A stretch of 10,941 bases of DNA from Chloroflexota bacterium (GTDB lineage: Bacteria > Chloroflexota > FW602-bin22 > JAMCYS01): assembly GCA_021847625.1 (NCBI GenBank), contig JAJZQK010000055.1, positions 1-10,941 of the forward strand. The letters are read 5' to 3'. Below, piece by piece: positions 5,036 through 10,941 of this stretch (its first letter is position 1; each line of letters begins with the position of its first letter). The notes under the pieces were generated by a model that was not told where the DNA came from, did not search any database, and saw nothing but the letters and a program-made list of their open reading frames with translations. Position numbers and translations under genes: made by a program.

Positions 5036-5887
5036 ATGCCGGGAACCAACCCTGCCGGCCCGCCGCGGGTGGCCTATCTGGGCCCGGAAGGTACTTTTAG
5101 CGAGGAAGCTGCCCTCATCTACCGCGGGGATCGCCCGGCGGAATTGCTGCCCTTCGCGAGCATTCCGGCGGTGATCTCGGCCACGGAGACCCGCATGGCC
5201 GACGAAGGCATCGTGCCGATCGAGAACTCGCTGGAGGGGCCGGTCCTCTCCACCCTCGACATCCTAGTGCACGAGTCCGCCCTGCGCATCAAGCACGAGC
5301 TGGTGGTGCCCATCTTCCACTACCTCTTGGCCAAACCGGGCACCAAGGCCGAGGAGGCCCAGGTGCTCTTCTCCCACCCGCAGGCCATCGGCCAGTGTCG
5401 GCGGTTCATCGACCGCTGTCTGCCGAAGGTCGAGGTAGTGGCGGCGCTAAGCACGGCCAAGGCCGTCGCCGAGATGATGGCCTATTCCGCCCCGGCGGTG
5501 GCCATCGCCACCAAGCGTGCCGGTTTGCTACACGGCGCCGAGGTGCTGGCCGAGAACATCCAGGACCAACAGTCCAACCTTACCCGCTTCGTGGTGCTCG
5601 CCCCGGAGGACGCCCCTCCCACGGGTCGCGATAAGACCTCCCTCTGCTTCACCGTGCCGGGCGACCGCGAGCCCGGGACGCTCTGCGCGGCCCTCCAGGA
5701 GTTCGGCAAGCGGGGCATCAGCATGTCGAAGATCGAATCGCGCCCCACCAAGGAGGGCCTAGGCACGTATATCTTCCTCGTGGACATCGAGGGCCACCGC
5801 ACCGACCCTTTGGTAATCGAGGCCTTAGACGCGATGAAGCCGAAGACCTCGCTTCTGAAGATCTTCGGCTCCTATCCGCGCTATTAG
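5036..5887 (+). CDS. pheA: Prephenate dehydratase (monofunctional)
   Basis: Converts prephenate to phenylpyruvate in phenylalanine synthesis. At 283 residues it has the length of a monofunctional enzyme without chorismate mutase. Catalytic domain: V-A-Y-L-G-P-E-G-T-F-S-E (12-23), P-I-E-N-S-L-E-G (61-68), S-H-P-Q-A (113-117) and the catalytic T-R-F (183-185). The C-terminal ACT domain (about 200-280) carries E-S-R-P (234-237) of the Phe-binding site, but the usual G-A-L-V motif reads G-T-L-C (214-217), so feedback inhibition could be altered. The ATG lies 3 bases after the trkA stop, with GGGGGCGAG (5020-5028) as likely ribosome site inside trkA, so it is the last gene of the plus-strand block although its function is unrelated to K+ uptake. 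The stop is TAG. Confidence 0.95.
   Translation: MPGTNPAGPPRVAYLGPEGTFSEEAALIYRGDRPAELLPFASIPAVISATETRMADEGIVPIENSLEGPVLSTLDILVHESALRIKHELVVPIFHYLLAKPGTKAEEAQVLFSHPQAIGQCRRFIDRCLPKVEVVAALSTAKAVAEMMAYSAPAVAIATKRAGLLHGAEVLAENIQDQQSNLTRFVVLAPEDAPPTGRDKTSLCFTVPGDREPGTLCAALQEFGKRGISMSKIESRPTKEGLGTYIFLVDIEGHRTDPLVIEALDAMKPKTSLLKIFGSYPRY
5838..5870 (+). repeat. Inverted repeat within the 3' end of pheA
   Basis: AGCCGAAGA (5838-5846) and TCTTCGGCT (5862-5870) are perfect 9-base inverted arms with a 15-base loop, ending 14 bases before the stop codon. It could fold in the mRNA near the stop; codon use alone (Pro-Lys-Thr and Ile-Phe-Gly) may also explain it. Confidence 0.45.
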
Positions 5888-5952
5888 GTCCGGTCGCTAC
5901 CCCCGGTTCGCTCTGCTTGGCATGGTGCCCGAAGGCGAAGATCAGACGACGC

Positions 5953-5971
5953 CCCGGGCTACTCGCCTGGG
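5953..5971. terminator. Possible hairpin terminator between convergent pheA and hnh
   Basis: CCCGGGC (5953-5959) pairs with GCCTGGG (5965-5971) through one G-U wobble, with a five-base loop. It sits in the 96-base gap between two converging genes, where a terminator is expected. No T-tract follows on either strand, and on the minus strand the wobble becomes a mismatch, so support is weak. I see nothing else in the gap. Confidence 0.28.
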
Positions 5972-5983
5972 ATGGGACGGCGC

Positions 5984-6517
5984 CTAGGAAACCTCGGTAA
6001 CCACCTTGTCCAGCTCCCACTCGGGGATGAACTTGCGCCACTCCTCGTATTGATGCAAGTGGCGGTAGAGGACGTAGTAGCCCGACGCCTTCGGCTCGAA
6101 GGGCGGCCGCAAGAGATTCATATGGGCCTCTTCCGGCCGCTTGCTGCCCTTGTGATGGTTACACGCCCGGCAGGCGCTCACCAGATTCTCCCACGTGTGC
6201 TTGCCGCCGCGATGGCGAGGCAGCACGTGATCGATCGTGAGGTCCTTCGTCCGCGTGCCGCAGTACTGGCAGGTGTAGTTATCGCGCATGAAGATTTCGC
6301 GCCGGCTCAGCCTCACCTTCGGCCGCGGCCGCTTGATGAAGTAGATCATGCGGATGACCGAAGGTATCCTAAACGACTGCGAGGGCGTACGTAACGCCCT
6401 CGCCCCGTGTTCGAGAATCTCCGCTTTCCCCCTTGTCACCAACACAAAGGCCCGGCGGGTGTTGCAAATGTTTAACGGTTCGTAGTTCTGGTTAAGAACC
6501 AATACTGAAGAGTCCAA
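5984..6517 (-). CDS. HNH endonuclease family protein
   Basis: A 177-residue protein of the HNH family common in Chloroflexota, Cyanobacteria and Actinobacteria. The N-terminus S-V-L-V-L-N-Q-N-Y-E-P-L-N (4-16) is the family signature. A zinc site is formed by C-Q-Y-C (83-86) and C-R-A-C (116-119); between them lie D-H-V-L-P-R-H-R-G-G (96-105) with catalytic H97, N111 and the terminal H-H-K-G (121-124). Its substrate is unknown; the family is chromosomal, not typical of restriction systems, and may act in repair or nucleic-acid processing. The start is TTG at 6517, ten bases after AGGAG (6528-6532); a nearby ATG (6525) is out of frame. It has its own promoter at 6556-6584. Confidence 0.88.
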   Translation of the reverse strand: MDSSVLVLNQNYEPLNICNTRRAFVLVTRGKAEILEHGARALRTPSQSFRIPSVIRMIYFIKRPRPKVRLSRREIFMRDNYTCQYCGTRTKDLTIDHVLPRHRGGKHTWENLVSACRACNHHKGSKRPEEAHMNLLRPPFEPKASGYYVLYRHLHQYEEWRKFIPEWELDKVVTEVS

Positions 6518-6555
6518 GGCCCCATCACTCCTGGCCCCACTGCTAGATGGTCAGT

Positions 6556-6584
6556 ATTCTACCATTTCGACCTTTGCATTTCAA
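6556..6584 (-). promoter_or_regulatory. Sigma-70-type promoter of the HNH gene
   Basis: On the minus strand -35 TTGAAA (6579-6584, five of six), 17-base spacer, -10 TAGAAT (6556-6561, five of six). Predicted start near 6549, about 32 bases before the TTG start codon. One of the strongest promoter matches in the window, in an AT-richer gap of 98 bases after the nitroreductase stop codon. Confidence 0.68.
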
Positions 6585-6615
6585 TGAGCACCCACCCTTC
6601 ATCCCAGCCGGGGCT

Positions 6616-7269
6616 CTAACGCAAGAAGCGCACCACCTCATCCATCGGACGGCGCGGACGGGCCGTGGGGGTCTCCGCCGGGAAGCCAACGGGCACCAGG
6701 GCGACGAAATCGAGGTCGCCAGGCACCGCCAATAGCTCCTCTATCTCCCGCTTGGCCTGCTGCGGTCCCGCCATCCAGCAGGTGCCGAGTCCCTCTTGCT
6801 GTAGGGCGAGCAGCAAGGTATTGATGGCCGCGGCCACACTCTGCAGGCGCGAGCTGCCGGTTTCGCGCGCTTCGATCATCTCGCGCGCCGCGGCGTCGCC
6901 AGTCCCGCGGGACCCGAGGATGCGGTCGGCGATGCTTGCATACTTGCCCATCATCACGGCGATGCAGACCGGCGCCGCCCGGAAGAAGTCAGAGGTACTG
7001 CGCCAGCGCTCCACGACGTCGCCGAAGCCTTCCGCTTCCGGCCAAGAGGCAATCAACTCCGTCCGCGCCCGCACGGCGTCGGCCATTTGGGTGATGAGGT
7101 GGCGGTCCTTCACCACGTAGAAGGCCCATGATTGGTGATTGCCGCCGTTCGGCGCCCAGACGGCAAGCTCGAGGGCGCGCATTATCATCTCGTCGGGCAC
7201 GTCCCGGTCCTCGTAGCGACGGACGGAGCGACGCTCTTTCACCAGTGCCGCCAGATCTGCGTAGTCCAA
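6616..7269 (-). CDS. Nitroreductase family FMN-dependent oxidoreductase
   Basis: A 217-residue protein of the NfsB/FMN nitroreductase fold, which reduces nitroaromatics, quinones or other acceptors with NAD(P)H using FMN. FMN-binding R-R-S-V-R-R-Y (13-19), A-P-N-G-G-N-H-Q-S-W (39-48), the helix A-A-A-I-N-T-L-L-L-A-L-Q-Q-E-G-L-G-T-C-W (146-165), and V-P-V-G-F-P-A-E-T-P (192-201), the usual C-terminal turn. The natural substrate cannot be told. The start is TTG 7269, fixed by a strong AGGAGGT (7275-7281) five bases upstream; no ATG or GTG fits better. It precedes the HNH gene on the same strand by 98 bases, but each has its own promoter, so they need not be an operon. Confidence 0.9.
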   Translation of the reverse strand: MDYADLAALVKERRSVRRYEDRDVPDEMIMRALELAVWAPNGGNHQSWAFYVVKDRHLITQMADAVRARTELIASWPEAEGFGDVVERWRSTSDFFRAAPVCIAVMMGKYASIADRILGSRGTGDAAAREMIEARETGSSRLQSVAAAINTLLLALQQEGLGTCWMAGPQQAKREIEELLAVPGDLDFVALVPVGFPAETPTARPRRPMDEVVRFLR

Positions 7270-7298
7270 GGCTCACCTCCTATGCAGCTTCTATCGCT

Positions 7299-7327
7299 AT
7301 TCTAGCAGTACGGCATGCGGGCGTCCA
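7299..7327 (-). promoter_or_regulatory. Promoter of the nitroreductase gene
   Basis: On the minus strand -35 TGGACG (7322-7327, four of six), 17-base spacer, -10 TAGAAT (7299-7304, five of six, identical to the -10 of the HNH promoter). Predicted start near 7292, about 23 bases before the TTG start, leaving room for the AGGAGGT. Confidence 0.55.
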
Positions 7328-7378
7328 CTCCCCCACCCGCAGAGCGCTCGTAAACGTCTGGCGAACGCTCAAGGGCGA

Positions 7379-7461
7379 CCCTCACCCTAACCTTCCGGAA
7401 GGGTCCGTCCGGCCGACCGGCCCCCTCACCCTTACCCTCTCCCCCCAAAGGGGGCGAGGGG
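7379..7461. repeat. Intergenic hairpin repeats, copies 2 and 3
   Basis: Two tandem copies of the core seen at 137: CCCTCACCCTAACC (7379-7392), running into the palindrome CCTTCCGGAAGG (7391-7402), and CCCTCACCCTTACC (7423-7436), running into a hairpin whose arms CCCTCTCCCCC and GGGGGCGAGGG (7435-7460) have one mismatch. GGCC-GACC-GGCC (7411-7422) sits between them. The last hairpin ends 45 bases from the stop of the DUF4129 gene, matching the position of copy 1 relative to glcD. With the nitroreductase promoter it accounts for the 235-base gap 7270-7504; I see no gene there. Confidence 0.7.
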
Positions 7462-7504
7462 ACATCCCGGCTGGCCGTCTGCTCCGAACAAGCGCGCCTA
7501 AGCG

Positions 7505-9052
7505 CTAGGGCTGTTCCCCGTCGCCCGCCGCCCCTTGGCCCGGGCTTGCCTGCACCCGCCGCCAGGCCTCTCTCACCTCTTGCACCCGGGCCTCCGACGG
7601 CGGGAGAGCACCGTACCTGGCCTCGACGTAGGCGGCCGTGATGGCGGCCAGGTCCTCCGGCGGCACCAGCCGTCCCGCTAAGGCAGGCAGGTGCTCGTAA
7701 GGCGTCTCCGACGGGCGTCGGCGCAGCCCCAGCGACGCCCCTAGGCGCAGCAGCTGGGCGTAGATCTGTCTGATCCCCAGCGCCGACGTGGCCCGCGCGG
7801 GCTCGACATCCGACGCCGCCAGCGGACGGTCTGCGCTGCCCCTCGCGGGCCGCCGCAGGGCGGCGAGCCACGCTCGCAGCCTGGCCAGCAGGCCATCGCG
7901 CAGCGACCGCCAGGTCCAGACCGAGTCGTGCTCCTCCAGGTAATCCGCCGCAATTGACCAGTCCCGCCGCCGGGAGATGGTCCGCGCCAGCAGCAGCAAG
8001 GCCACGCCGACGAGCGCGGCCACCGCCACGACCCGCAGCGCCAGCAACACCTCCGGCGGTAGCGCCATCACCGTCGCCTGGGAATCCCCTAGCTGCGAGG
8101 GATCGAAGTCCGGTTCCGGTGTTGCCTCCGGCAGGGCGAGCGGCGGCGCCAGCAGTCGGATGAGGTACATCAGGGGCGCCAATAGAATGGCTATCGCCCA
8201 GATCACGAGAGAGGACACGAACCAGAAGGCCTCACCCGCGGCCGCCAGCAGGGGCGCGATGACCGCGCCGACCACGCTCGAGGACAGCACCCCGCCCACG
8301 AGCAAGGCAAAGATGATAAGCCCCAGGACAAGCCCGAGCAGGACGCCCAGCCACTGCCAGTTGCCCAGCTGCGACGCCCCCTCCCGGGTGCGGCTGCGCT
8401 CCCGCACGCTATCGAGCCTCGCCAAGGCGAGCGTGGGCAGGCCGGCCAGGAAGTAGAACAGGAGGAAGACGCCTGCCCTTTCCTCCAACAGCCCCCGCTC
8501 CACCGGCGTCATGAAGAGCGTAAGCAACAGGAACAGCACGTTCGCCACCAGGCCCAGCGCGAAGACCGAATTCATCCCCTCGTAGTTGACGGCGCTGCGG
8601 CCGTTGGCCATGCCTCGCCACCAGAGGAGGAGGCCGACGCAGGCGGCAATGACCGGGGGCGAGCCGGAGAAGAACGCCAGGAGGTCGGCGCCGAACGCGC
8701 CGAGCCAGGTGAGGTCGCCAGGCGCAGCCGGATAGTGCTCCAGGCGCACAATCAGCAGGACCACCAGCAGGCCGAGACCGATCAAGAGGAGACGCACCCG
8801 GGCCAACGTCCAGCCCCGGCCAAGGACGTAGCGGGTGGCCAGCTGGCCCGCCAACAGCAAGACAAACGCGCTGAACGGCGAGAGGAGCCGCACCCCGCCG
8901 CTGTGGTCGACCGCCCAGCCCCACACGAGAAGCCAGGGGTAGAGCCAGCAGAGGTCGACGACGGCCAATCCCAGGGGCAGCACGACCGTGCGCAGCCAGA
9001 GGAAGGGCGACCTCGAGATGCCTTTTCTGCCTAGCGGGCTAACCTTCACCAT
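7505..9052 (-). CDS. Multi-pass membrane protein with C-terminal DUF4129 domain
   Basis: A 515-residue integral membrane protein. Hydrophobic segments lie near 17-48, 57-76, 84-103, 128-146, 161-181, 192-212, 234-256, 258-304 (probably two) and 335-357, after which the chain is polar. Residues about 425-500 match DUF4129: R-R-P-S-E-T-P-Y-E-H (445-454), then A-Y-V-E-A-R-Y-G (474-481). In many genomes DUF4129 ends a transglutaminase-like membrane protein in moxR-DUF58 operons; here the transglutaminase core with its Cys-His-Asp triad is absent and the region before DUF4129 is a short acidic linker. It starts 5 bases after the DUF58 gene with only a weak GGCGAG, so coupling is likely. Function unknown; probably an envelope partner of the MoxR/DUF58 pair. 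Confidence 0.84.
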   Translation of the reverse strand: MVKVSPLGRKGISRSPFLWLRTVVLPLGLAVVDLCWLYPWLLVWGWAVDHSGGVRLLSPFSAFVLLLAGQLATRYVLGRGWTLARVRLLLIGLGLLVVLLIVRLEHYPAAPGDLTWLGAFGADLLAFFSGSPPVIAACVGLLLWWRGMANGRSAVNYEGMNSVFALGLVANVLFLLLTLFMTPVERGLLEERAGVFLLFYFLAGLPTLALARLDSVRERSRTREGASQLGNWQWLGVLLGLVLGLIIFALLVGGVLSSSVVGAVIAPLLAAAGEAFWFVSSLVIWAIAILLAPLMYLIRLLAPPLALPEATPEPDFDPSQLGDSQATVMALPPEVLLALRVVAVAALVGVALLLLARTISRRRDWSIAADYLEEHDSVWTWRSLRDGLLARLRAWLAALRRPARGSADRPLAASDVEPARATSALGIRQIYAQLLRLGASLGLRRRPSETPYEHLPALAGRLVPPEDLAAITAAYVEARYGALPPSEARVQEVREAWRRVQASPGQGAAGDGEQP

Positions 9053-9057
9053 CTCGC

Positions 9058-10290
9058 CTACCCCGCGCCGACGGCGAGCGCGGCCAGGTCTCGCCAGGCC
9101 TCCTCGCCGCCAATCCTATGGACCGTGATGCCCGGCAGGGTGATGGGCGGCACGTGGTCGCCGATCAGCAGCAAGGTCAACCTGTGTCCCGCCGCCCCCA
9201 GCGCCGAGAGCCGCGCCACGATCTCGTCGTTCAAGACCGCCGTCACCACCACCAGCGTCGACCCGTAGGGCAGGCCCCAGCTCTCCGAGGCGATCAGATC
9301 TTCGAGCGGCATCGCCGCGAAGGGCAGCACGGCGGCCAGGGCCTCGAGGATGTGCGTCAGTTGCTCGGGGTCGCGGCTGGCGGGAATGGCGACCTTCGAG
9401 TCGGACTTGCGGGCGTTGCCGTTGGCGTACAGGCCCACTTGGTAGCCGCTCTCCATCGCCCAGGACGCCACCGAGGCGGCGACCGTGATGGAGAACTCCA
9501 GCAGGCTGTGATCAAAAGCGAACGACCACCAGTCCTCACCGAAGGTATTCATGTTCAGGAAGATGACGAGCCGATAGGTCGTCGTCGGCTCGTAGAGCTT
9601 CACTTGCAGCTGCTGGGCGCGGGCCGTCGCCTTCCAGTGGACTCTCCGGAGGCTGTCGCCGTAGCGGTACTCCCTGATGCCTGCCACCGACAGCGGGTCC
9701 TCGAACAACCGCTGCCTGCTCCGCCGGTCGCCGAAGGGGTCTTTCGCCGGCAGGCCCAACTGCGTGACGGGCACCACGCGGGGATAGACCAGGATGTGAT
9801 CCTCCTGCTCCAGCACCAGGTCCTTGGTGGTGAAGCCGAAGAGGTCGCCGGAGCGCAGGCGGATGGGGCCGAAGGTGTGGTAGCCGCGTGCGTCGCAGCG
9901 CAGGCGATAGCGGCGGCGAATACGCTCGTACCAGCGCAGCGAGAAGAGGTTTATCAAGAGTCCACGGCCCGCCTTGTGGGAGGCGGACAGCCGGCCCGAG
10001 AGAAAAGACAGCGAGCCAGGCACCTCGTCCTCGACCTCCAACCAGGCCAGGGGCAGCACCTTGCGGTTGACGACCTCGACGGTCAGCTCGACCTCTTCGC
10101 CGAAGAAGGCGCGCCGCTGGCTGAAGTGCCGCCGGTACTCCACCCCCGTGAAGCAGCGGCGCTCCCAGAGCCGGGAGACCAGCGCCACCAGCAGCACCGC
10201 CAGGGACACGAACAGGAGGAGCCCGTTGCGCGTGGCCAGGCTGACTACGAAGAGTATGGTGGTCAGGATTAGCGGCAGCTCGCCCAACAT
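9058..10290 (-). CDS. DUF58 domain-containing protein (MoxR-associated)
   Basis: A 410-residue protein with two N-terminal membrane segments (about 3-20 and 22-40) followed by a cytoplasmic beta-rich part and the DUF58 motif E-Y-R-Y-G-D-S-L-R-R-V-H-W-K-A-T-A-R (207-224). The C-terminal part is vWA-like, but the expected DxSxS metal site reads L-N-M-N-T-F (245-250), so metal binding is not expected. DUF58 proteins are the standard neighbours of MoxR AAA+ ATPases and are thought to act with them in folding or activating envelope or metalloprotein complexes. The ATG is 7 bases after the moxR stop, with a weak AAGGCG upstream. Second gene of the moxR-DUF58-DUF4129 operon. Confidence 0.9.
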   Translation of the reverse strand: MLGELPLILTTILFVVSLATRNGLLLFVSLAVLLVALVSRLWERRCFTGVEYRRHFSQRRAFFGEEVELTVEVVNRKVLPLAWLEVEDEVPGSLSFLSGRLSASHKAGRGLLINLFSLRWYERIRRRYRLRCDARGYHTFGPIRLRSGDLFGFTTKDLVLEQEDHILVYPRVVPVTQLGLPAKDPFGDRRSRQRLFEDPLSVAGIREYRYGDSLRRVHWKATARAQQLQVKLYEPTTTYRLVIFLNMNTFGEDWWSFAFDHSLLEFSITVAASVASWAMESGYQVGLYANGNARKSDSKVAIPASRDPEQLTHILEALAAVLPFAAMPLEDLIASESWGLPYGSTLVVVTAVLNDEIVARLSALGAAGHRLTLLLIGDHVPPITLPGITVHRIGGEEAWRDLAALAVGAG

Positions 10291-10297
10291 CGCCTTG

Positions 10298-10941
10298 CTA
10301 TCCCCGGAGAGCGGTCCCCGACAGCGCCTCGTCCTCCACGGGGACCGGCACCGCCGCGAGGACCTCGGCCAGGATCTCGGCGAGCGCGCGGCCGCGCAAC
10401 CTGGTCTGCACGCTCGTGATCAGGCGGTGGGCCAGCACGGGCGTGACGAGCCGCTTCACGTCGTCGGGGATGACGTAGGCCCGGCCGGAGATGGCCGCCA
10501 GCGCCTGGGCCGCGTGGTAGAGGGCCAGCGTGCCGCGGGGGCTGGCCCCCAGCTCCACCGCCGCGTGCTCGCGAGTGGCCCGCACCACCTGTATTATGTA
10601 CTCCTCCACCGCCTCGCTCACGTACACCTCGCGGCAGGCGCGCTGCATCGCCAGCAGCTCGGCGGACTCCACCACTGGTTGGAGCTGATCGAGAGGGTTC
10701 TCGGCCCGGAAACGGCGGACGATGGCCTTCTCACCCTCGGCCGAAGGATAGCCAAGTGATAAGCGCAGCAGGAAGCGGTCGAGCTGGGCCTCGGGCAGGG
10801 GGAAGGTGCCCTCCTGCTCGATCGGGTTTTGGGTCGCCAGGACGAGGAACGGCCGCGGCAGGGGTCTCGTCTCGCCATCGACCGTCGCCTGCCGCTCTTC
10901 CATAGATTCGAGGAGGGCGGATTGGGTGCGCGGCGTGGCCC
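10298..10941 (-). CDS. moxR: MoxR family AAA+ ATPase, 5' end outside the window
   Basis: The frame is open to the window edge, giving the C-terminal 213 residues, starting [20 protein letters not shown]; the family usually has about 310-330. This is the segment right after Walker B. Next come sensor 1 L-A-T-Q-N-P-I-E (visible residues 35-42) and [13 protein letters not shown] (45-57), then the lid with sensor 2 G-A-S-P-R-G (154-159) and I-P-D-D-V (177-181). Walker A and B lie beyond the edge. MoxR ATPases are hexameric chaperones that use ATP to mature partner complexes together with vWA/DUF58 proteins. An internal ATG at 10903 is not the true start, because homology continues upstream of it. 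The operon promoter lies outside the window. Confidence 0.92.
   Translation of the reverse strand, partial: ATPRTQSALLESMEERQATVDGETRPLPRPFLVLATQNPIEQEGTFPLPEAQLDRFLLRLSLGYPSAEGEKAIVRRFRAENPLDQLQPVVESAELLAMQRACREVYVSEAVEEYIIQVVRATREHAAVELGASPRGTLALYHAAQALAAISGRAYVIPDDVKRLVTPVLAHRLITSVQTRLRGRALAEILAEVLAAVPVPVEDEALSGTALRG

Noticed and set aside
5984..6517. HNH gene as part of a restriction, retron or homing element
   Set aside because: The protein belongs to the chromosomal N-Q-N-Y-E-P-L-N family and has no methyltransferase, reverse transcriptase, intron or inverted-repeat context here.
7128..7871. Overlapping frames on both strands across the repeat gap 7270-7504
   Set aside because: They are made of repeat and antisense sequence with Arg/Pro/Gly-rich products and no start signals.
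9118..10272. Long open frame of 384 codons on the plus strand opposite the DUF58 gene
   Set aside because: Antisense frames stay open easily in GC-rich coding DNA. Its product is an unstructured mix rich in Arg, Gln, His and Val with no known domain, whereas the minus strand encodes a clear DUF58 protein.

Overview
The window is GC-rich bacterial DNA that is almost entirely coding, with short gaps and divergent/convergent gene blocks. The gene set (GlcD/GlcF oxidase, a Usp followed by two RCK proteins, monofunctional prephenate dehydratase, an HNH nuclease of the 'VLVLNQNYEPLN' type, moxR-DUF58-DUF4129) and the intergenic CCCTCACCC-type hairpin repeats suggest a Chloroflexota-like organism, possibly Dehalococcoidia. 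That placement is inferred from style, with no marker gene to confirm it. Ten of the eleven CDS ends visible here are TAG and one is TGA, which is unusual for GC-rich DNA.

Left block (1-2985, minus strand). A promoter at 3033-3062 drives a GlcF-like iron-sulfur subunit and a GlcD-like FAD subunit of a 2-hydroxyacid (glycolate/lactate-type) oxidase. Further downstream is the first 17 residues of a class II fumarase-like protein, cut by the window edge. The GlcF frame contains an in-frame amber codon at 2662-2664 between its ferredoxin part and its CCG part, so it is either a recent pseudogene, a split gene or a sequencing error.

Middle block (about 3148-5887, plus strand). Two similar promoters (both TTGCAC, 17 bp, TATxCT) precede a leader with two hairpins. 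They are followed by a universal stress protein, two tandem RCK/TrkA-type NAD-binding proteins and pheA, closely packed. The RCK pair should gate a K+ transporter or channel encoded elsewhere; pheA makes phenylpyruvate.

Right-middle block (5984-7327, minus strand). An HNH endonuclease and a nitroreductase-family flavoprotein, each with a TTG start, its own AGGAG-type ribosome binding site and its own promoter with -10 TAGAAT.

Right block (7505-10941, minus strand). The operon moxR (5' end outside the window), DUF58 and a multi-pass DUF4129 membrane protein, with gaps of 7 and 5 bases. This is the widespread MoxR AAA+/DUF58 chaperone-type cassette; the usual transglutaminase core is absent from the last gene.

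Hairpin repeats of one family lie about 45-48 bases beyond the stop codons of glcD and of the DUF4129 gene. I found no mobile element, CRISPR array, tRNA or rRNA, and nothing that amounts to a new defence or biosynthetic system. The best leads are the amber codon in glcF, the TAG stop bias and the usp leader.
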